DNA of 64,000 nt from Qipengyuania vulgaris (lineage in GTDB: Bacteria; Pseudomonadota; Alphaproteobacteria; Sphingomonadales; Sphingomonadaceae): contig CCSI01000002.1 in the NCBI GenBank assembly GCA_000756795.1, positions 124,001 through 188,000 of the forward strand. Reading direction: 5' to 3'. Shown here piece by piece: positions 18,749 to 27,045 of this stretch. Each line of letters opens with the position of its first letter. The stretch's first letter is position 1. The notes beneath the pieces are model-generated. The model searched no databases. It saw only the letters and a program-made list of their open reading frames with translations, and was not told the origin of the DNA. A program made the translations under genes and the position numbers.

Positions 18749-19006
18749 TTGAGACTGGACCGCCTGCTCTGTTTCCTGCGCTTCGTGCGCACCCGCAGCG
18801 CGGCCCGCAAGCTCATCGAGGAAGGGCATATCCGCAAGAACGGCGAGCGCGTGCTGCGCGCCAGCCGCGATGTCGCGACAGGCGACGTCCTCACCTTGCC
18901 CATCGGGAACGGAGTAAAACTTGTCGAAGTCCTGGTCCTTCCTGAACGTCGCGGACCGCCGCGCGAGGCGCAAGAATGTTATCGGGAACTTGACCCCGGC
19001 GCATGA
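18749..19006 (+). CDS. S4-domain RNA-binding protein (Hsp15-like)
   Basis: An 85-residue S4 domain: MRLDRLLCFLRFVRTRSAAR, then EEGHIRKNGERVLRASRDVATGD. Hsp15-type proteins bind free 50S subunits carrying nascent chains. The gene starts with TTG one base after the helicase stop, with GGGGTAAG as a ribosome-binding site that overlaps that stop. Tight coupling to an RNA helicase supports an RNA-related role. Confidence 0.82.
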   Translation: MRLDRLLCFLRFVRTRSAARKLIEEGHIRKNGERVLRASRDVATGDVLTLPIGNGVKLVEVLVLPERRGPPREAQECYRELDPGA

Positions 19007-19055
19007 ATAGCCATAGCAGCGACCAAACACATTTTACTCAGGGGAAACACGCCCA

Positions 19056-19394
19056 ATGACCTATGTCGTCACCGACGCCTGCATCAAATGCAAATACACC
19101 GACTGCGTCGAGGTCTGCCCGGTCGACTGCTTCTACGAGGGCGAGAACATGCTCGTCATCAACCCGTCGGAATGCATCGATTGCGGCGTGTGCGAACCCG
19201 AGTGCCCGGCCGAGGCTATCCTCCCCGACACCGAGGACAATCTCGAGAAATGGCTCGAGCTGAACACCAAGTTCAGTGCCGAATGGCCGAACATCACGAG
19301 CCAGAAGGAACCGCCCGCCGATGCCGACGAGCATAAGGGCGAAGAGGGCAAGTTCGACAAGTACTTCAGTCCCGAACCTGGCGAAGGCGACTGA
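19056..19394 (+). CDS. fdxA: ferredoxin FdxA (7Fe / 3Fe-4S plus 4Fe-4S type)
   Basis: A 112-residue ferredoxin. Cysteines at 9, 12, 17, 21 and 25 in the first cluster region and at 40, 43, 46 and 50 in the second ([14 protein letters not shown]) give the mixed 3Fe-4S/4Fe-4S pattern of FdxA. The remaining ~60 residues are the acidic C-terminal extension normal for this family. It is a low-potential electron carrier in the cytosol. AGGGGAAA precedes the ATG. It sits in a run of helicase, S4, fdxA, YihY and carD genes on one strand. Confidence 0.93.
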   Translation: MTYVVTDACIKCKYTDCVEVCPVDCFYEGENMLVINPSECIDCGVCEPECPAEAILPDTEDNLEKWLELNTKFSAEWPNITSQKEPPADADEHKGEEGKFDKYFSPEPGEGD

Positions 19395-19407
19395 TCGCGC
19401 CGGACGG

Positions 19408-20232
19408 GTGCTAGCCGACCTGAAAGCCGCCTGGGCCGCTGGCTCCGACGATAACATCTCGCTGATTGCCGCAGGCATCGCGCATTACGCGCTGCTCGCG
19501 CTCGTCCCTGCGCTTGGCGCGCTGGTGCTGGGCTATGGTGTGTTTGCCGACCCGGAGACGGTGGCAGGACATATCGAGGCGCTTTCTGCCAACCTGCCCG
19601 CCGCAGCCGCAGAGATCATCGGTGACCAGCTGCGCAATGTCAGCGAGGGAGCGGCCGGGGCGCAGGGGCTGGGCCTGCTCGTCGCCTTGGGCATCGCGCT
19701 CTGGGGCGCACGCAATGGGGCACGGGCTTTGATGACGGGTCTCAACATCGCTTTCCATGCAGGAGAGGCACGTGGCTTCGTGCGGGGGAATCTCGTGGCC
19801 CTGGCCATCACTCTCGCTGGCATCATCGGCCTCGTCACCCTCGGGGGAATCAGCACGGCGCTGGCGGTCATTGCCGGGCCGATTGGCGCGCTCGCAAGCT
19901 TCCTTGTCCTCCTTCTCGCAGCGACCGGCGGCGCGGCGCTGCTCTACCGCTTTGCGCCGAACAAGCCGGCACCCGCCTGGCGCGTCATCTTGCCCGGAGC
20001 ACTGCTGTTTGCTGCCGGATGGCTGGCGGCGACCGCTGCCTTCGCCTTTTATGCGGCAAATTTCGGGAGTTACAACGCGACCTATGGCTCGCTCGGCGCT
20101 GTCGTAGTGCTCATTACATGGTTCTACGCCAGCGCGCTGCTGCTCTTGCTCGGTGCGGAATATGCTGCCGTGAAAGCTTCCGGTAAGGACGAAGAGGGGC
20201 CGGAAACTGCGAAGACTCGCAATAATCGCTAG
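19408..20232 (+). CDS. YihY/BrkB family inner-membrane protein
   Basis: About 274 residues with six predicted membrane segments. The family features are AAGIAHYALLALVPALGALVL near the start, GLLVALGIALWGARNGARALMTGLN, and the C-terminal LGAVVVLITWFYASALLLLLGAEY. The function of YihY proteins is not established; the old ribonuclease BN assignment is wrong for this family. The likely start is GTG 19408, preceded by GGACGG, 13 bases after fdxA. An in-frame ORF extends upstream through fdxA but is out of register with it. The 179-base gap to carD downstream holds no gene and presumably the carD promoter. Confidence 0.8.
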   Translation: MLADLKAAWAAGSDDNISLIAAGIAHYALLALVPALGALVLGYGVFADPETVAGHIEALSANLPAAAAEIIGDQLRNVSEGAAGAQGLGLLVALGIALWGARNGARALMTGLNIAFHAGEARGFVRGNLVALAITLAGIIGLVTLGGISTALAVIAGPIGALASFLVLLLAATGGAALLYRFAPNKPAPAWRVILPGALLFAAGWLAATAAFAFYAANFGSYNATYGSLGAVVVLITWFYASALLLLLGAEYAAVKASGKDEEGPETAKTRNNR

Positions 20233-20411
20233 GTTGTGCTATGTAATGCAACAACTGCACTGGTCCCTGCCGGCGCAGATGTGAGAATTGAAAGGGCCGT
20301 CAAGCTAGCAGCACCACAAGAAGACATCTCCCGCGCACCGAATTCGGGGCGCGGACAGGGAGTTTTGTGACGCTGCATCCCCCCGCGCGGCCCCGACGAA
20401 AGGATTGATGC

Positions 20412-20945
20412 ATGGCGAGCAAGGCAAACGCCTTCGACGTTGGCGATTACGTTGTCTACCCCAAGCACGGCGTGGGCCGTGTCATCGAACTGCAGAGCGA
20501 GGAAATCGCCGGTATGCAGCTCGACCTCTATGTCCTCCGTTTCGAGAAAGAGCGCATGACGCTGCGCGTTCCGGTCAACAAGGTCGAATCCATCGGCATG
20601 CGCAAGCTGTCCTCGGACAAGACCCTGAAGGAAGCGATGGAAACCCTGAAGGGCAAGCCGAAGGTCAAGCGCACCATGTGGAGCCGCCGCGCGCAGGAAT
20701 ATGAAGCAAAGATCAATTCGGGCGAAATCGTCCTGATTGCCGAAGTGACGCGCGACCTCTTCCGTCCCGACGACCAGCCCGAGCAGAGCTATTCGGAGCG
20801 CCAGATTTTCGAAGCGGCCTCCAGCCGCCTCGCTCGCGAACTGGCAGCGATGGAAAAGACCGACGAGCCCACCGCTCTCGAAAAAATTCTCGACGTGCTG
20901 CGTGAACACGCACCGCAATATTACGAAAACACCGAAGAAGCCTGA
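20412..20945 (+). CDS. carD: CarD family transcriptional regulator (CdnL-like)
   Basis: A 177-residue protein. The N-terminal Tudor-like RNA-polymerase-interacting domain starts at FDVGDYVVYPKHGVGRVIEL, and the helical C-terminal part contains KVKRTMWSRRAQEYEAKINSG and SSRLARELAAMEKTD. CarD/CdnL binds the RNA polymerase beta subunit and stabilises open complexes at rRNA and housekeeping promoters; in Caulobacter the homologue links growth with nutrients. AAAGGA lies upstream; ATGs at 20408 and 20412 are both close, but only 20412 is in frame. A strong terminator follows. Confidence 0.93.
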   Translation: MASKANAFDVGDYVVYPKHGVGRVIELQSEEIAGMQLDLYVLRFEKERMTLRVPVNKVESIGMRKLSSDKTLKEAMETLKGKPKVKRTMWSRRAQEYEAKINSGEIVLIAEVTRDLFRPDDQPEQSYSERQIFEAASSRLARELAAMEKTDEPTALEKILDVLREHAPQYYENTEEA

Positions 20946-20972
20946 GCGACAAACCGCTTACAGCATTCGACG

Positions 20973-21004
20973 AAGGGCCGCCCCGCCAAGGGGTGGCCCT
21001 TTTG
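20973..21004 (+). terminator. intrinsic terminator after carD
   Basis: AAGGGCCGCCCC and GGGGTGGCCCTT pair around a short GCCAA loop with one G-T wobble, then TTTTG. It lies 28 bases past the carD stop. Confidence 0.85.
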
Positions 21005-21082
21005 CTTTGGGTTGAACTTGGGCCATTGCCGTATTATGTCACCAATACGCCAAGCCAATTCGGCGACAGGAAAGGACAAGGC

Positions 21083-21886
21083 ATGATCCACAAGGTATTG
21101 AAGGGCGTAGCCCCGCTCGCAACACTGGCTGCAGGCGCACTCCTCGCCGGTTGCAACGGCAACATCACCATCGGCGACAGCAAGGGTGTTCCCCTTGCCG
21201 AACTCGATCAAGGCGGCAAGTCGCCAAGCGAAATCGTCCTTGCAGGACCCGACAATGTCGTCGTCACCCGCGGCGATGCCCTCACGATAGACGTATCGGG
21301 CGATCAGGAGGCCGTCGATGCGCTCCGCTTCACGCTCGATGACGGCGCGCTGGGCATCATGCGCGACCGGGATGCCGACCGGAATATCGGGACGGCTACG
21401 GTGCGCGTCACCATGCCCAGCCTGACCGCCATCGTCCTTGCCGGATCGGGCACTGTCGAAGCAGACGCGATGGATGGACAGTCGGATGTCACCATTGCGG
21501 GCTCGGGCACCGCCAAGGTGGGCACGATCACTGCCAACCAGCTCGATCTCACTATCGCCGGTTCGGGTAATTTGGAAGCGGGCGGCCAAGTCGACCGTCT
21601 CGACCTCACCATTGCCGGTTCGGGCTCGGGCCGCATGGCTTCGCTGAAGACCGGCAGTGCGGACGTCACCGTCGCAGGTTCGGGCGATGCCGAATTCGCC
21701 TCCGACGGCCGGGTCGAGGCGTCGATCATGGGCTCCGGTACCGTCACTGTCATCGGCAACGCGGATTGTACCGTCCAGTCGATGGGTTCGGGCAAGCTGA
21801 GGTGTCGCGGTGGCTCGACTGCCAAGACCGACAAGACGAGCGCACCAGAGAAGCCCGAAGCACCGGACGCGCCTCCGGCCCCCTGA
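21083..21886 (+). CDS. GIN-domain (DUF2807) lipoprotein
   Basis: A 267-residue predicted lipoprotein: the signal peptide ends in lipobox LLAGC (Cys24). The body has a repeated beta-turn unit of the form (V/I)(A/M)GSG, seen about seven times (LAGSGTV, IAGSGTA, IAGSGNL, IAGSGSG, VAGSGDA, IMGSGTV, SMGSGKL). This is the GIN/DUF2807 fold, a right-handed beta-helix-like head domain of unknown function. The C-terminus is a Pro/Ala/Glu tail. AAAGGA precedes the ATG at 21083; an upstream in-frame start would place the signal peptide internally. It probably sits on the outer-membrane periplasmic face or the surface. Confidence 0.82.
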   Translation: MIHKVLKGVAPLATLAAGALLAGCNGNITIGDSKGVPLAELDQGGKSPSEIVLAGPDNVVVTRGDALTIDVSGDQEAVDALRFTLDDGALGIMRDRDADRNIGTATVRVTMPSLTAIVLAGSGTVEADAMDGQSDVTIAGSGTAKVGTITANQLDLTIAGSGNLEAGGQVDRLDLTIAGSGSGRMASLKTGSADVTVAGSGDAEFASDGRVEASIMGSGTVTVIGNADCTVQSMGSGKLRCRGGSTAKTDKTSAPEKPEAPDAPPAP

Positions 21887-21946
21887 GCCGGGTTAATCGA
21901 GTTTTCACCCCGACAGGGCTAGGTGGCCGCACGAAAGGAATTTCCC

Positions 21947-22276
21947 GTGCGCCGCCTGGCCCTCTTTTTTCTACCCGCTTCCGCTATTCTCGTCTCCGGC
22001 TGTATCAGCACTGTGGCCGACGTAGTGACCGCCCCGGTCAAGGTGGTCAGCAAGGGCGTGGACCTTGCCACCACCAGCCAGTCCGAAGCGGACGAGAAGC
22101 GCGGCCGGGAAATTCGCCGCCGCGAAGAGCAGCTCGCCAAGCTCGAGCGCGAATACGACAAGCAGCTCGACAAGTGCCACGAGGGCAATCGCCGCGGCTG
22201 TGACGAAGCGCGCGAAACCTATGCGCAGATGCAACAGATTATCCCAACGATTCCGGTAGAGCCGGAATACGACTAA
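21947..22276 (+). CDS. small lipoprotein with coiled-coil and C-terminal cysteines
   Basis: 109 residues starting at GTG 21947 after AAAGGA. The signal peptide ends in LVSGC (lipobox Cys19). A short hydrophobic part (STVADVVTAPVKVVSKGVDL) is followed by a charged helix KRGREIRRREEQLAKLEREY and two further cysteines (KCHEG-NRRGCDE), which could form a disulfide. I do not recognise a named family. It converges with the Sua5 gene, whose stop overlaps this one by four bases. Confidence 0.72.
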   Translation: MRRLALFFLPASAILVSGCISTVADVVTAPVKVVSKGVDLATTSQSEADEKRGREIRRREEQLAKLEREYDKQLDKCHEGNRRGCDEARETYAQMQQIIPTIPVEPEYD

Positions 22277-23211
22277 TCGGGCGGCGTCGCGGCGCGTCTA
22301 AGGCGATCGTTGATGGCCCTGCCGAGCCCTGTGTCGGGGACGGGCGCGATGGCGATGCGCGGCTTGTCAGACTTTGCTGCCAAGTGGAGGCAGGCATAGA
22401 GCCGTGACGCCGCCTCCTCCAGATCGCCTTCGAGCGAGAGCGAGCAATCGCCCGCAACTTCCCCGAAACCAATGTAGAATTCGTCCTCGACGCTCCGGAT
22501 GACGTCGAGGCGGACCGGCTTGCCCGGCGCATAATGGCTGGCAAGCTGGCCGGGCGCTTCGACACGTCCTTCAGGCTGGGCGGACTGGCTGAGGCTCTCG
22601 AAATCAAGCGGTCCCGGGCGCAATTGGTCGAGCGTGCCGTCCTCGCGCACGGCGATAATCGTCGATTCGAGGCCGCGTTCGCATTCCCCGCCATCGATGA
22701 CGGCATCGATGCGCCCGTCGAGCGACGCCAGCACATGCGCAGCGCTGGTAGGACTGATGAAGCCACTGCGGTTTGCCGAGGGCGCGGCGAGCGGAAAATC
22801 GAGACTGCGCAAGATGTCGCGCATAACGGCATGATTCGGCATACGAATTGCCACGGTATCGAGTCTTGCCGTCACGGCTTCGGCCAGCCTGGCGTCCTTG
22901 CGCCGCGGGAGAACCAGCGTCAGCGGACCGGGCCAGTATTCCTGCGCCAGCCGCTCTGCTTCTCGCGAAAAATCGGCAATTTGTCTTGCTGCCTCCAGCG
23001 AGGAAACATGTACAATCAGAGGGTTGTAGCTCGGCCTTCCCTTGGCCTCGTAGATACGCGCAACGGCAGAATCTTCGTCAGCACGGGCCGCAAGCCCGTA
23101 AACTGTCTCGGTCGGAACGGCCACCAGCCCGCCATCCCGCAGGATTTCGCCTGCACGGGCGAGGCCCCCTTCATCGCTCCCGAGCGTTTCCGTAGCGTAT
23201 TTGCCGCTCAT
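22273..23211 (-). CDS. L-threonylcarbamoyladenylate synthase (Sua5/TsaC family)
   Basis: A 312-residue enzyme that makes threonylcarbamoyl-AMP for the t6A modification of tRNAs reading ANN codons. The YrdC domain has GGLVAVPTETVYGLAARA, GRPSYNPLIVHV, YWPGPLTLVL, AIRMPNH and PLAAPSANRSGFISPT. The C-terminal Sua5 domain follows (PGQLASHYAPGKPVRLDV), so this is the longer Sua5 form. Starts with ATG 23211, divergent from the acyl-CoA dehydrogenase gene by 47 bases. Confidence 0.93.
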   Translation of the reverse strand: MSGKYATETLGSDEGGLARAGEILRDGGLVAVPTETVYGLAARADEDSAVARIYEAKGRPSYNPLIVHVSSLEAARQIADFSREAERLAQEYWPGPLTLVLPRRKDARLAEAVTARLDTVAIRMPNHAVMRDILRSLDFPLAAPSANRSGFISPTSAAHVLASLDGRIDAVIDGGECERGLESTIIAVREDGTLDQLRPGPLDFESLSQSAQPEGRVEAPGQLASHYAPGKPVRLDVIRSVEDEFYIGFGEVAGDCSLSLEGDLEEAASRLYACLHLAAKSDKPRIAIAPVPDTGLGRAINDRLRRAATPPD

Positions 23212-23258
23212 GCCCGCGCGCTATATCTGCGGGCAGGTAAAGCCAAGAGGATATCCGC

Positions 23259-24998
23259 GTGACCTACACTCCCGCCACCCAAGACCAGTTGCTTGCCATC
23301 CGCGTGAATGCCGGCATCGAAGAGCTGGCTGCGTCCGAGAAATTCGCCGCAGCCGAGCCCCATATGGTCGAAGCCATCGTCGAAGGCGTGGGCCAGTTCG
23401 CAGCCGGAGAATTCGCGCCGCTCAACCGCGTGGGCGATCTCGAGGGCGCAAAGCTGGAGAACGGCGTTGTCCGACTGCCCGACGGCTTTGCCGAGGCCTA
23501 TGCGCATTATGTCGAGCAGGGCTGGAACGCGATTGCCTCGCCAGGGGAGTTCGGCGGACAGGGCCTGCCCTTCACGCTCGCCTGCAACGTGCTCGAAAAC
23601 CTCGGCACGGCGAATATGGCGTTTAATCTGCTTCCGATGCTTAGCGTCGGCGCGATCGAGGCGCTGGAGCACCATGGGTCGGCAGAACTGCAGCAAAAGT
23701 ACCTTCCCGACCTCGTGAGTGGGAAATGGTCGGGCACGATGAACCTGACCGAGCCTCAGGCCGGTTCGGACGTCGGCGCCCTGCGCACCACCGCCAAACC
23801 CATCGAGGATGGCGAACACGCCGGCAAATACCTGATCAAGGGACAAAAGATCTACATCACTTGGGGTGAGCACGAGCTGGCGGAGAACATCATCCACCTC
23901 GTCCTCGCACGCCTGCCCTATGCGCCCGAGGGAAGCCGCGGGATCTCGCTCTTCACCGTGCCCAAGTATCATGTGAAGCCCGATGGTTCGCTCGGCGCGC
24001 GCAACGATGTTCGCTGCGTGAGCCTCGAGCATAAGCTCGGCATCAACGCGTCGCCCACCTGCGTGATGAGCTATGGCGACAATGACGAGTGCATCGGCGA
24101 GCTCGTCGGTGCGGAAAACCGCGGCCTCGCAGCCATGTTCACGATGATGAACAACGCGCGCATCAATGTCGGCAACCAGGGCGTGCAGATTGGCGAGCGC
24201 GCCACGCAGCAGGCAATTGATTATGCGCAGGAGCGTGTTCAGTCGGCCCGTGCCGGCTCGCCCGACAAGAACCCGGTGTCGATTATCGAGCATCCCGACG
24301 TGCGTCGCATGCTGCTGCGCATGAAAGCGCTGACCGAAGGCTCGCGCGCGCTTCTCTACTACACCGCCGGACAGGTCGACCGCGGCGTGCTTGGCGACGA
24401 GAACGCGAAGGCGCGTGGCGAGGTCCTAACCCCGCTCATCAAGGCCTGGGGCACCGATATCGGCATCGAAGTCGCCAGCCTCGGTGTGCAGGTCCATGGC
24501 GGCATGGGCTTCGTCGAGGAAACCGGCGCGGCGCAGCACTGGCGCGATTCGCGCATCGCCCCGATTTACGAAGGGACCAACGGCATCCAGGCCGCCGACC
24601 TTGTCACGCGGAAGCTCGGCCTCCACGATGGCGAAGCAATCGGTAGCCTGATTGCCGATATAGAGCGCGAATGCAGCGAGGAGGCGCATCTGGCGGCTCT
24701 CGCCCGCGATTGCGCTGATGTCGTCGCATGGATGCGCAATGAGGCGAGCCTCGACGATCGCCTCGCCGGAAGCGTACCCTTCTGCACCATGCTGGCGGTC
24801 GCGACAGCCGGGTGGCAGTTACTGCGCCAGTTGCGCGCGGTGGAAAGCGGCGAAGCGCCTGCGCTGGCGAAGTCCAAGCCTGCCAGCGTGCGCTTCTTCC
24901 TCGACCGCATCGTGCCCGAGGCCTCGGGTCTCAAGACATCGGCCATGGCAGGTGGAGATGCGCTCTACGCGATCCCCACCGAAGCCCTGCTGGGCTAA
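23259..24998 (+). CDS. acyl-CoA dehydrogenase, DmdC-like long form
   Basis: A 579-residue flavoprotein. The FAD/substrate elements are GTMNLTEPQAGSDVGALRTTA and KIYITWGEH, and the catalytic glutamate lies in IAPIYEGTNGIQAADL. The N-terminal extension and the C-terminal DUF5974-type region place it with the long ACADs that include 3-methylmercaptopropionyl-CoA dehydrogenase (DmdC). It oxidises an acyl-CoA and passes electrons to ETF; substrate specificity cannot be read here. It starts with GTG 23259 after AAGAGGA. No beta-oxidation partners are adjacent. Confidence 0.88.
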   Translation: MTYTPATQDQLLAIRVNAGIEELAASEKFAAAEPHMVEAIVEGVGQFAAGEFAPLNRVGDLEGAKLENGVVRLPDGFAEAYAHYVEQGWNAIASPGEFGGQGLPFTLACNVLENLGTANMAFNLLPMLSVGAIEALEHHGSAELQQKYLPDLVSGKWSGTMNLTEPQAGSDVGALRTTAKPIEDGEHAGKYLIKGQKIYITWGEHELAENIIHLVLARLPYAPEGSRGISLFTVPKYHVKPDGSLGARNDVRCVSLEHKLGINASPTCVMSYGDNDECIGELVGAENRGLAAMFTMMNNARINVGNQGVQIGERATQQAIDYAQERVQSARAGSPDKNPVSIIEHPDVRRMLLRMKALTEGSRALLYYTAGQVDRGVLGDENAKARGEVLTPLIKAWGTDIGIEVASLGVQVHGGMGFVEETGAAQHWRDSRIAPIYEGTNGIQAADLVTRKLGLHDGEAIGSLIADIERECSEEAHLAALARDCADVVAWMRNEASLDDRLAGSVPFCTMLAVATAGWQLLRQLRAVESGEAPALAKSKPASVRFFLDRIVPEASGLKTSAMAGGDALYAIPTEALLG

Positions 24999-25007
24999 CG
25001 CAGAACC

Positions 25008-26468
25008 CTATTCGGGCGTGACGTAGCGGGCGTAATCATCGTCCACGTCCTGCCCGAAGGTCGCCGACTGTCCCCGCAGCTCGCGCTGTGGCGGGAGGCG
25101 TTCGCCACGTACCCGCTCGATAGCGGTTTGCGGCGTCGCTCCGGGTGAGGTGACGCGCCAGATGATCCCCGCCGTGTCGTCGCTGACCAGCAGTGAGCCG
25201 TCACCCGCCCATTCGACCCAAGTCGGACGACCGCGGGTATCCCCATTGTCCTTGAGGAAGCCGGTGAGGACCGGAACAGGCTTTCCGGTCGGGTTGCCGC
25301 GCTCGTCAAAGGCGACATAGACCACGTCGTAGCCGGAAGGCGGCTTACGGTTCCAAGAGCCGTGGCGCGCGATAAAGGCGCCGCTCCCGAATGCCTCGCC
25401 CAGCGCCGCGCCTTCCTTGCTGAAGACGAAGCCCAATGCCGCGACATGCGGGCCCAGCGCATATTCGGGCTTGCGGATGTAGTTGATATACTGCGGCGTC
25501 GGGTGTTCGACGCGGCGATCGTAATTGTCGCCCCAATAGACCCACGGCCAGCCGTATTGCGCGCCGATTGGCACATTGGTGAGGTAGTCGGGGACGAGGT
25601 CGCTGCCGAGCATGTCGCGCTCGTTCACCGTGGTCCATAGCTCGCCCGACCAGGGGCTGAAGTCGAGACCGTTGGGATTGCGAAGACCACCTGCGAACTG
25701 GCGACGGCGGCCGCTAACAAGGTCGAATTCCCAGATGAGCGCGCGGCCCTCTTCGGCTTCCATGCCCTTGTCGGCGATATTGGTGTCCGAACCGACCGCA
25801 ACATAAAGGCGCTGCCCGTCGGGGTGGATTTCGAGGTTGCGCATCCAGTGTCCGCCCCCTGCGGCAAGGTCTGCCACCTTGCGCGGCTCTGCCGTCACGC
25901 GGTCACCGCCAAGTTCGTAAGGAAAAGCAAGCACTTCGTCGTGGTTGGCAATGTAAAGTGTATCGTCCGACCAGGCGATGCCGGAAGGGGAATCGAGCCC
26001 ATCAACCAGCACGCTGCGGGTCTCCGCCGTGCCGTCACCATCCTCGTCACGCAGCAGCACGACGTGGTTGGCCGAAGGACCGTTCGCGCCCGCTTTTGTC
26101 ATCAGCTTGTTGGCAATCCAGCCCATGATGCCGCCACCGCTCTGATTGGGCGAGCGAGTGAGCGAAACGAGGATATCGCCATTCGGCAGCGCATAGAGCG
26201 TGCGCGGGTGGTCGAGGCCTTCGGCGAAACGATTGACCGCAAGGCCTTCCGCAGCGACCGGCTTCTCGCCCTCGGCCCAACCCACCGGGTCGGCAATTGC
26301 GACCGTCGGGAAAGTCTCGGCATCGGCCTCTTCGAGCGTCGGGTCGGTCCCGCTGACCTCGGCTACCGATAGCCCTGCGGTATCGCCGCGCGTCACAAAA
26401 TAGGCGAATATCGCGAGGAGGAGGAGAATGACGAGAAGGGCGATGCCCAGCTTCTTGAGGATGCTCAT
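25008..26468 (-). CDS. membrane-anchored PQQ-type sugar (sorbosone-like) dehydrogenase
   Basis: 486 residues: an N-terminal membrane anchor (LGIALLVILLLLAIFAYFV) then a beta-propeller of the soluble glucose / L-sorbosone dehydrogenase family. Recognisable blades are LDHPRTLYALPNGDILVSLT, DSPSGIAWSDDTLYIAN, GGHWMRNLEIHPDG, FAGGLRNPNGLDFSP and ARHGSWNRKPPSGYDV. Such proteins face the periplasm and oxidise aldoses, usually with PQQ. No PQQ biosynthesis genes are in the window, so the cofactor is inferred. The ATG at 26468 begins the anchor; an upstream in-frame start adds 12 residues with no purpose. It converges with the acyl-CoA dehydrogenase, nine bases apart. Confidence 0.85.
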   Translation of the reverse strand: MSILKKLGIALLVILLLLAIFAYFVTRGDTAGLSVAEVSGTDPTLEEADAETFPTVAIADPVGWAEGEKPVAAEGLAVNRFAEGLDHPRTLYALPNGDILVSLTRSPNQSGGGIMGWIANKLMTKAGANGPSANHVVLLRDEDGDGTAETRSVLVDGLDSPSGIAWSDDTLYIANHDEVLAFPYELGGDRVTAEPRKVADLAAGGGHWMRNLEIHPDGQRLYVAVGSDTNIADKGMEAEEGRALIWEFDLVSGRRRQFAGGLRNPNGLDFSPWSGELWTTVNERDMLGSDLVPDYLTNVPIGAQYGWPWVYWGDNYDRRVEHPTPQYINYIRKPEYALGPHVAALGFVFSKEGAALGEAFGSGAFIARHGSWNRKPPSGYDVVYVAFDERGNPTGKPVPVLTGFLKDNGDTRGRPTWVEWAGDGSLLVSDDTAGIIWRVTSPGATPQTAIERVRGERLPPQRELRGQSATFGQDVDDDYARYVTPE

Positions 26469-26550
26469 GGGCCAAGGGATAGGCGAGGCCTGCCCTGCCC
26501 GCAATCATCCAGTTGCAGCTTCCCCTTGCGCGCGCCCGTCGCGGCCCTAG

Positions 26551-27042
26551 ATGGGCGCCATGTTCGATTTCCGACCTGCAGACGACTGGCCCAAGCCCGA
26601 AGCCTATCGCCAACTCCACGATGCTGCCGAGGCGCTCACCGCTGGCGAGCCCGATGGCGTGGCCAATATGGCCAACGTCGCCGCGCTCTTGTGGGATTTC
26701 CTGCCCGATATGAACTGGGCCGGCTTTTACCGCATGGTCGAGGGCGAACTGGTGCTCGGCCCCTTCATGGGCCGCCCTGCCTGCATCCGCATCCCGCTCG
26801 GCAAGGGCGTCTGCGGCACGGCAGCCGCCGATGCAGCAACGCAGCTAGTTGAGGACGTCCACGCCTTCCCCGGCCACATCGCCTGCGATGCGGAGACGAA
26901 TTCCGAACTCGTCGTGCCGGTAATGCGCGGCGGAGACGTCGTGGCGGTTATCGACCTGGACAGCCCGTCGAAAGCACGTTTCGACGAGGAAGATAAGGCC
27001 GGAATTGAAAGACTTGCCGAGATAATCTCGGACAGGATCTAA
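26551..27042 (+). CDS. free methionine-(R)-sulfoxide reductase (GAF domain)
   Basis: A 163-residue GAF-domain protein. Three cysteines at 78, 88 and 112 (RPACIRI, GVCGTA, HIACDAE) are spaced 10 and 24 residues apart, the same spacing as the catalytic cysteines of the Escherichia coli enzyme YebR/MsrC. It therefore should reduce free Met-R-sulfoxide in the cytosol using thioredoxin. Starts at 26551 or at an in-frame ATG three codons later. It converges with parB, three bases apart. Confidence 0.9.
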   Translation: MGAMFDFRPADDWPKPEAYRQLHDAAEALTAGEPDGVANMANVAALLWDFLPDMNWAGFYRMVEGELVLGPFMGRPACIRIPLGKGVCGTAAADAATQLVEDVHAFPGHIACDAETNSELVVPVMRGGDVVAVIDLDSPSKARFDEEDKAGIERLAEIISDRI

Positions 27043-27045
27043 TCC

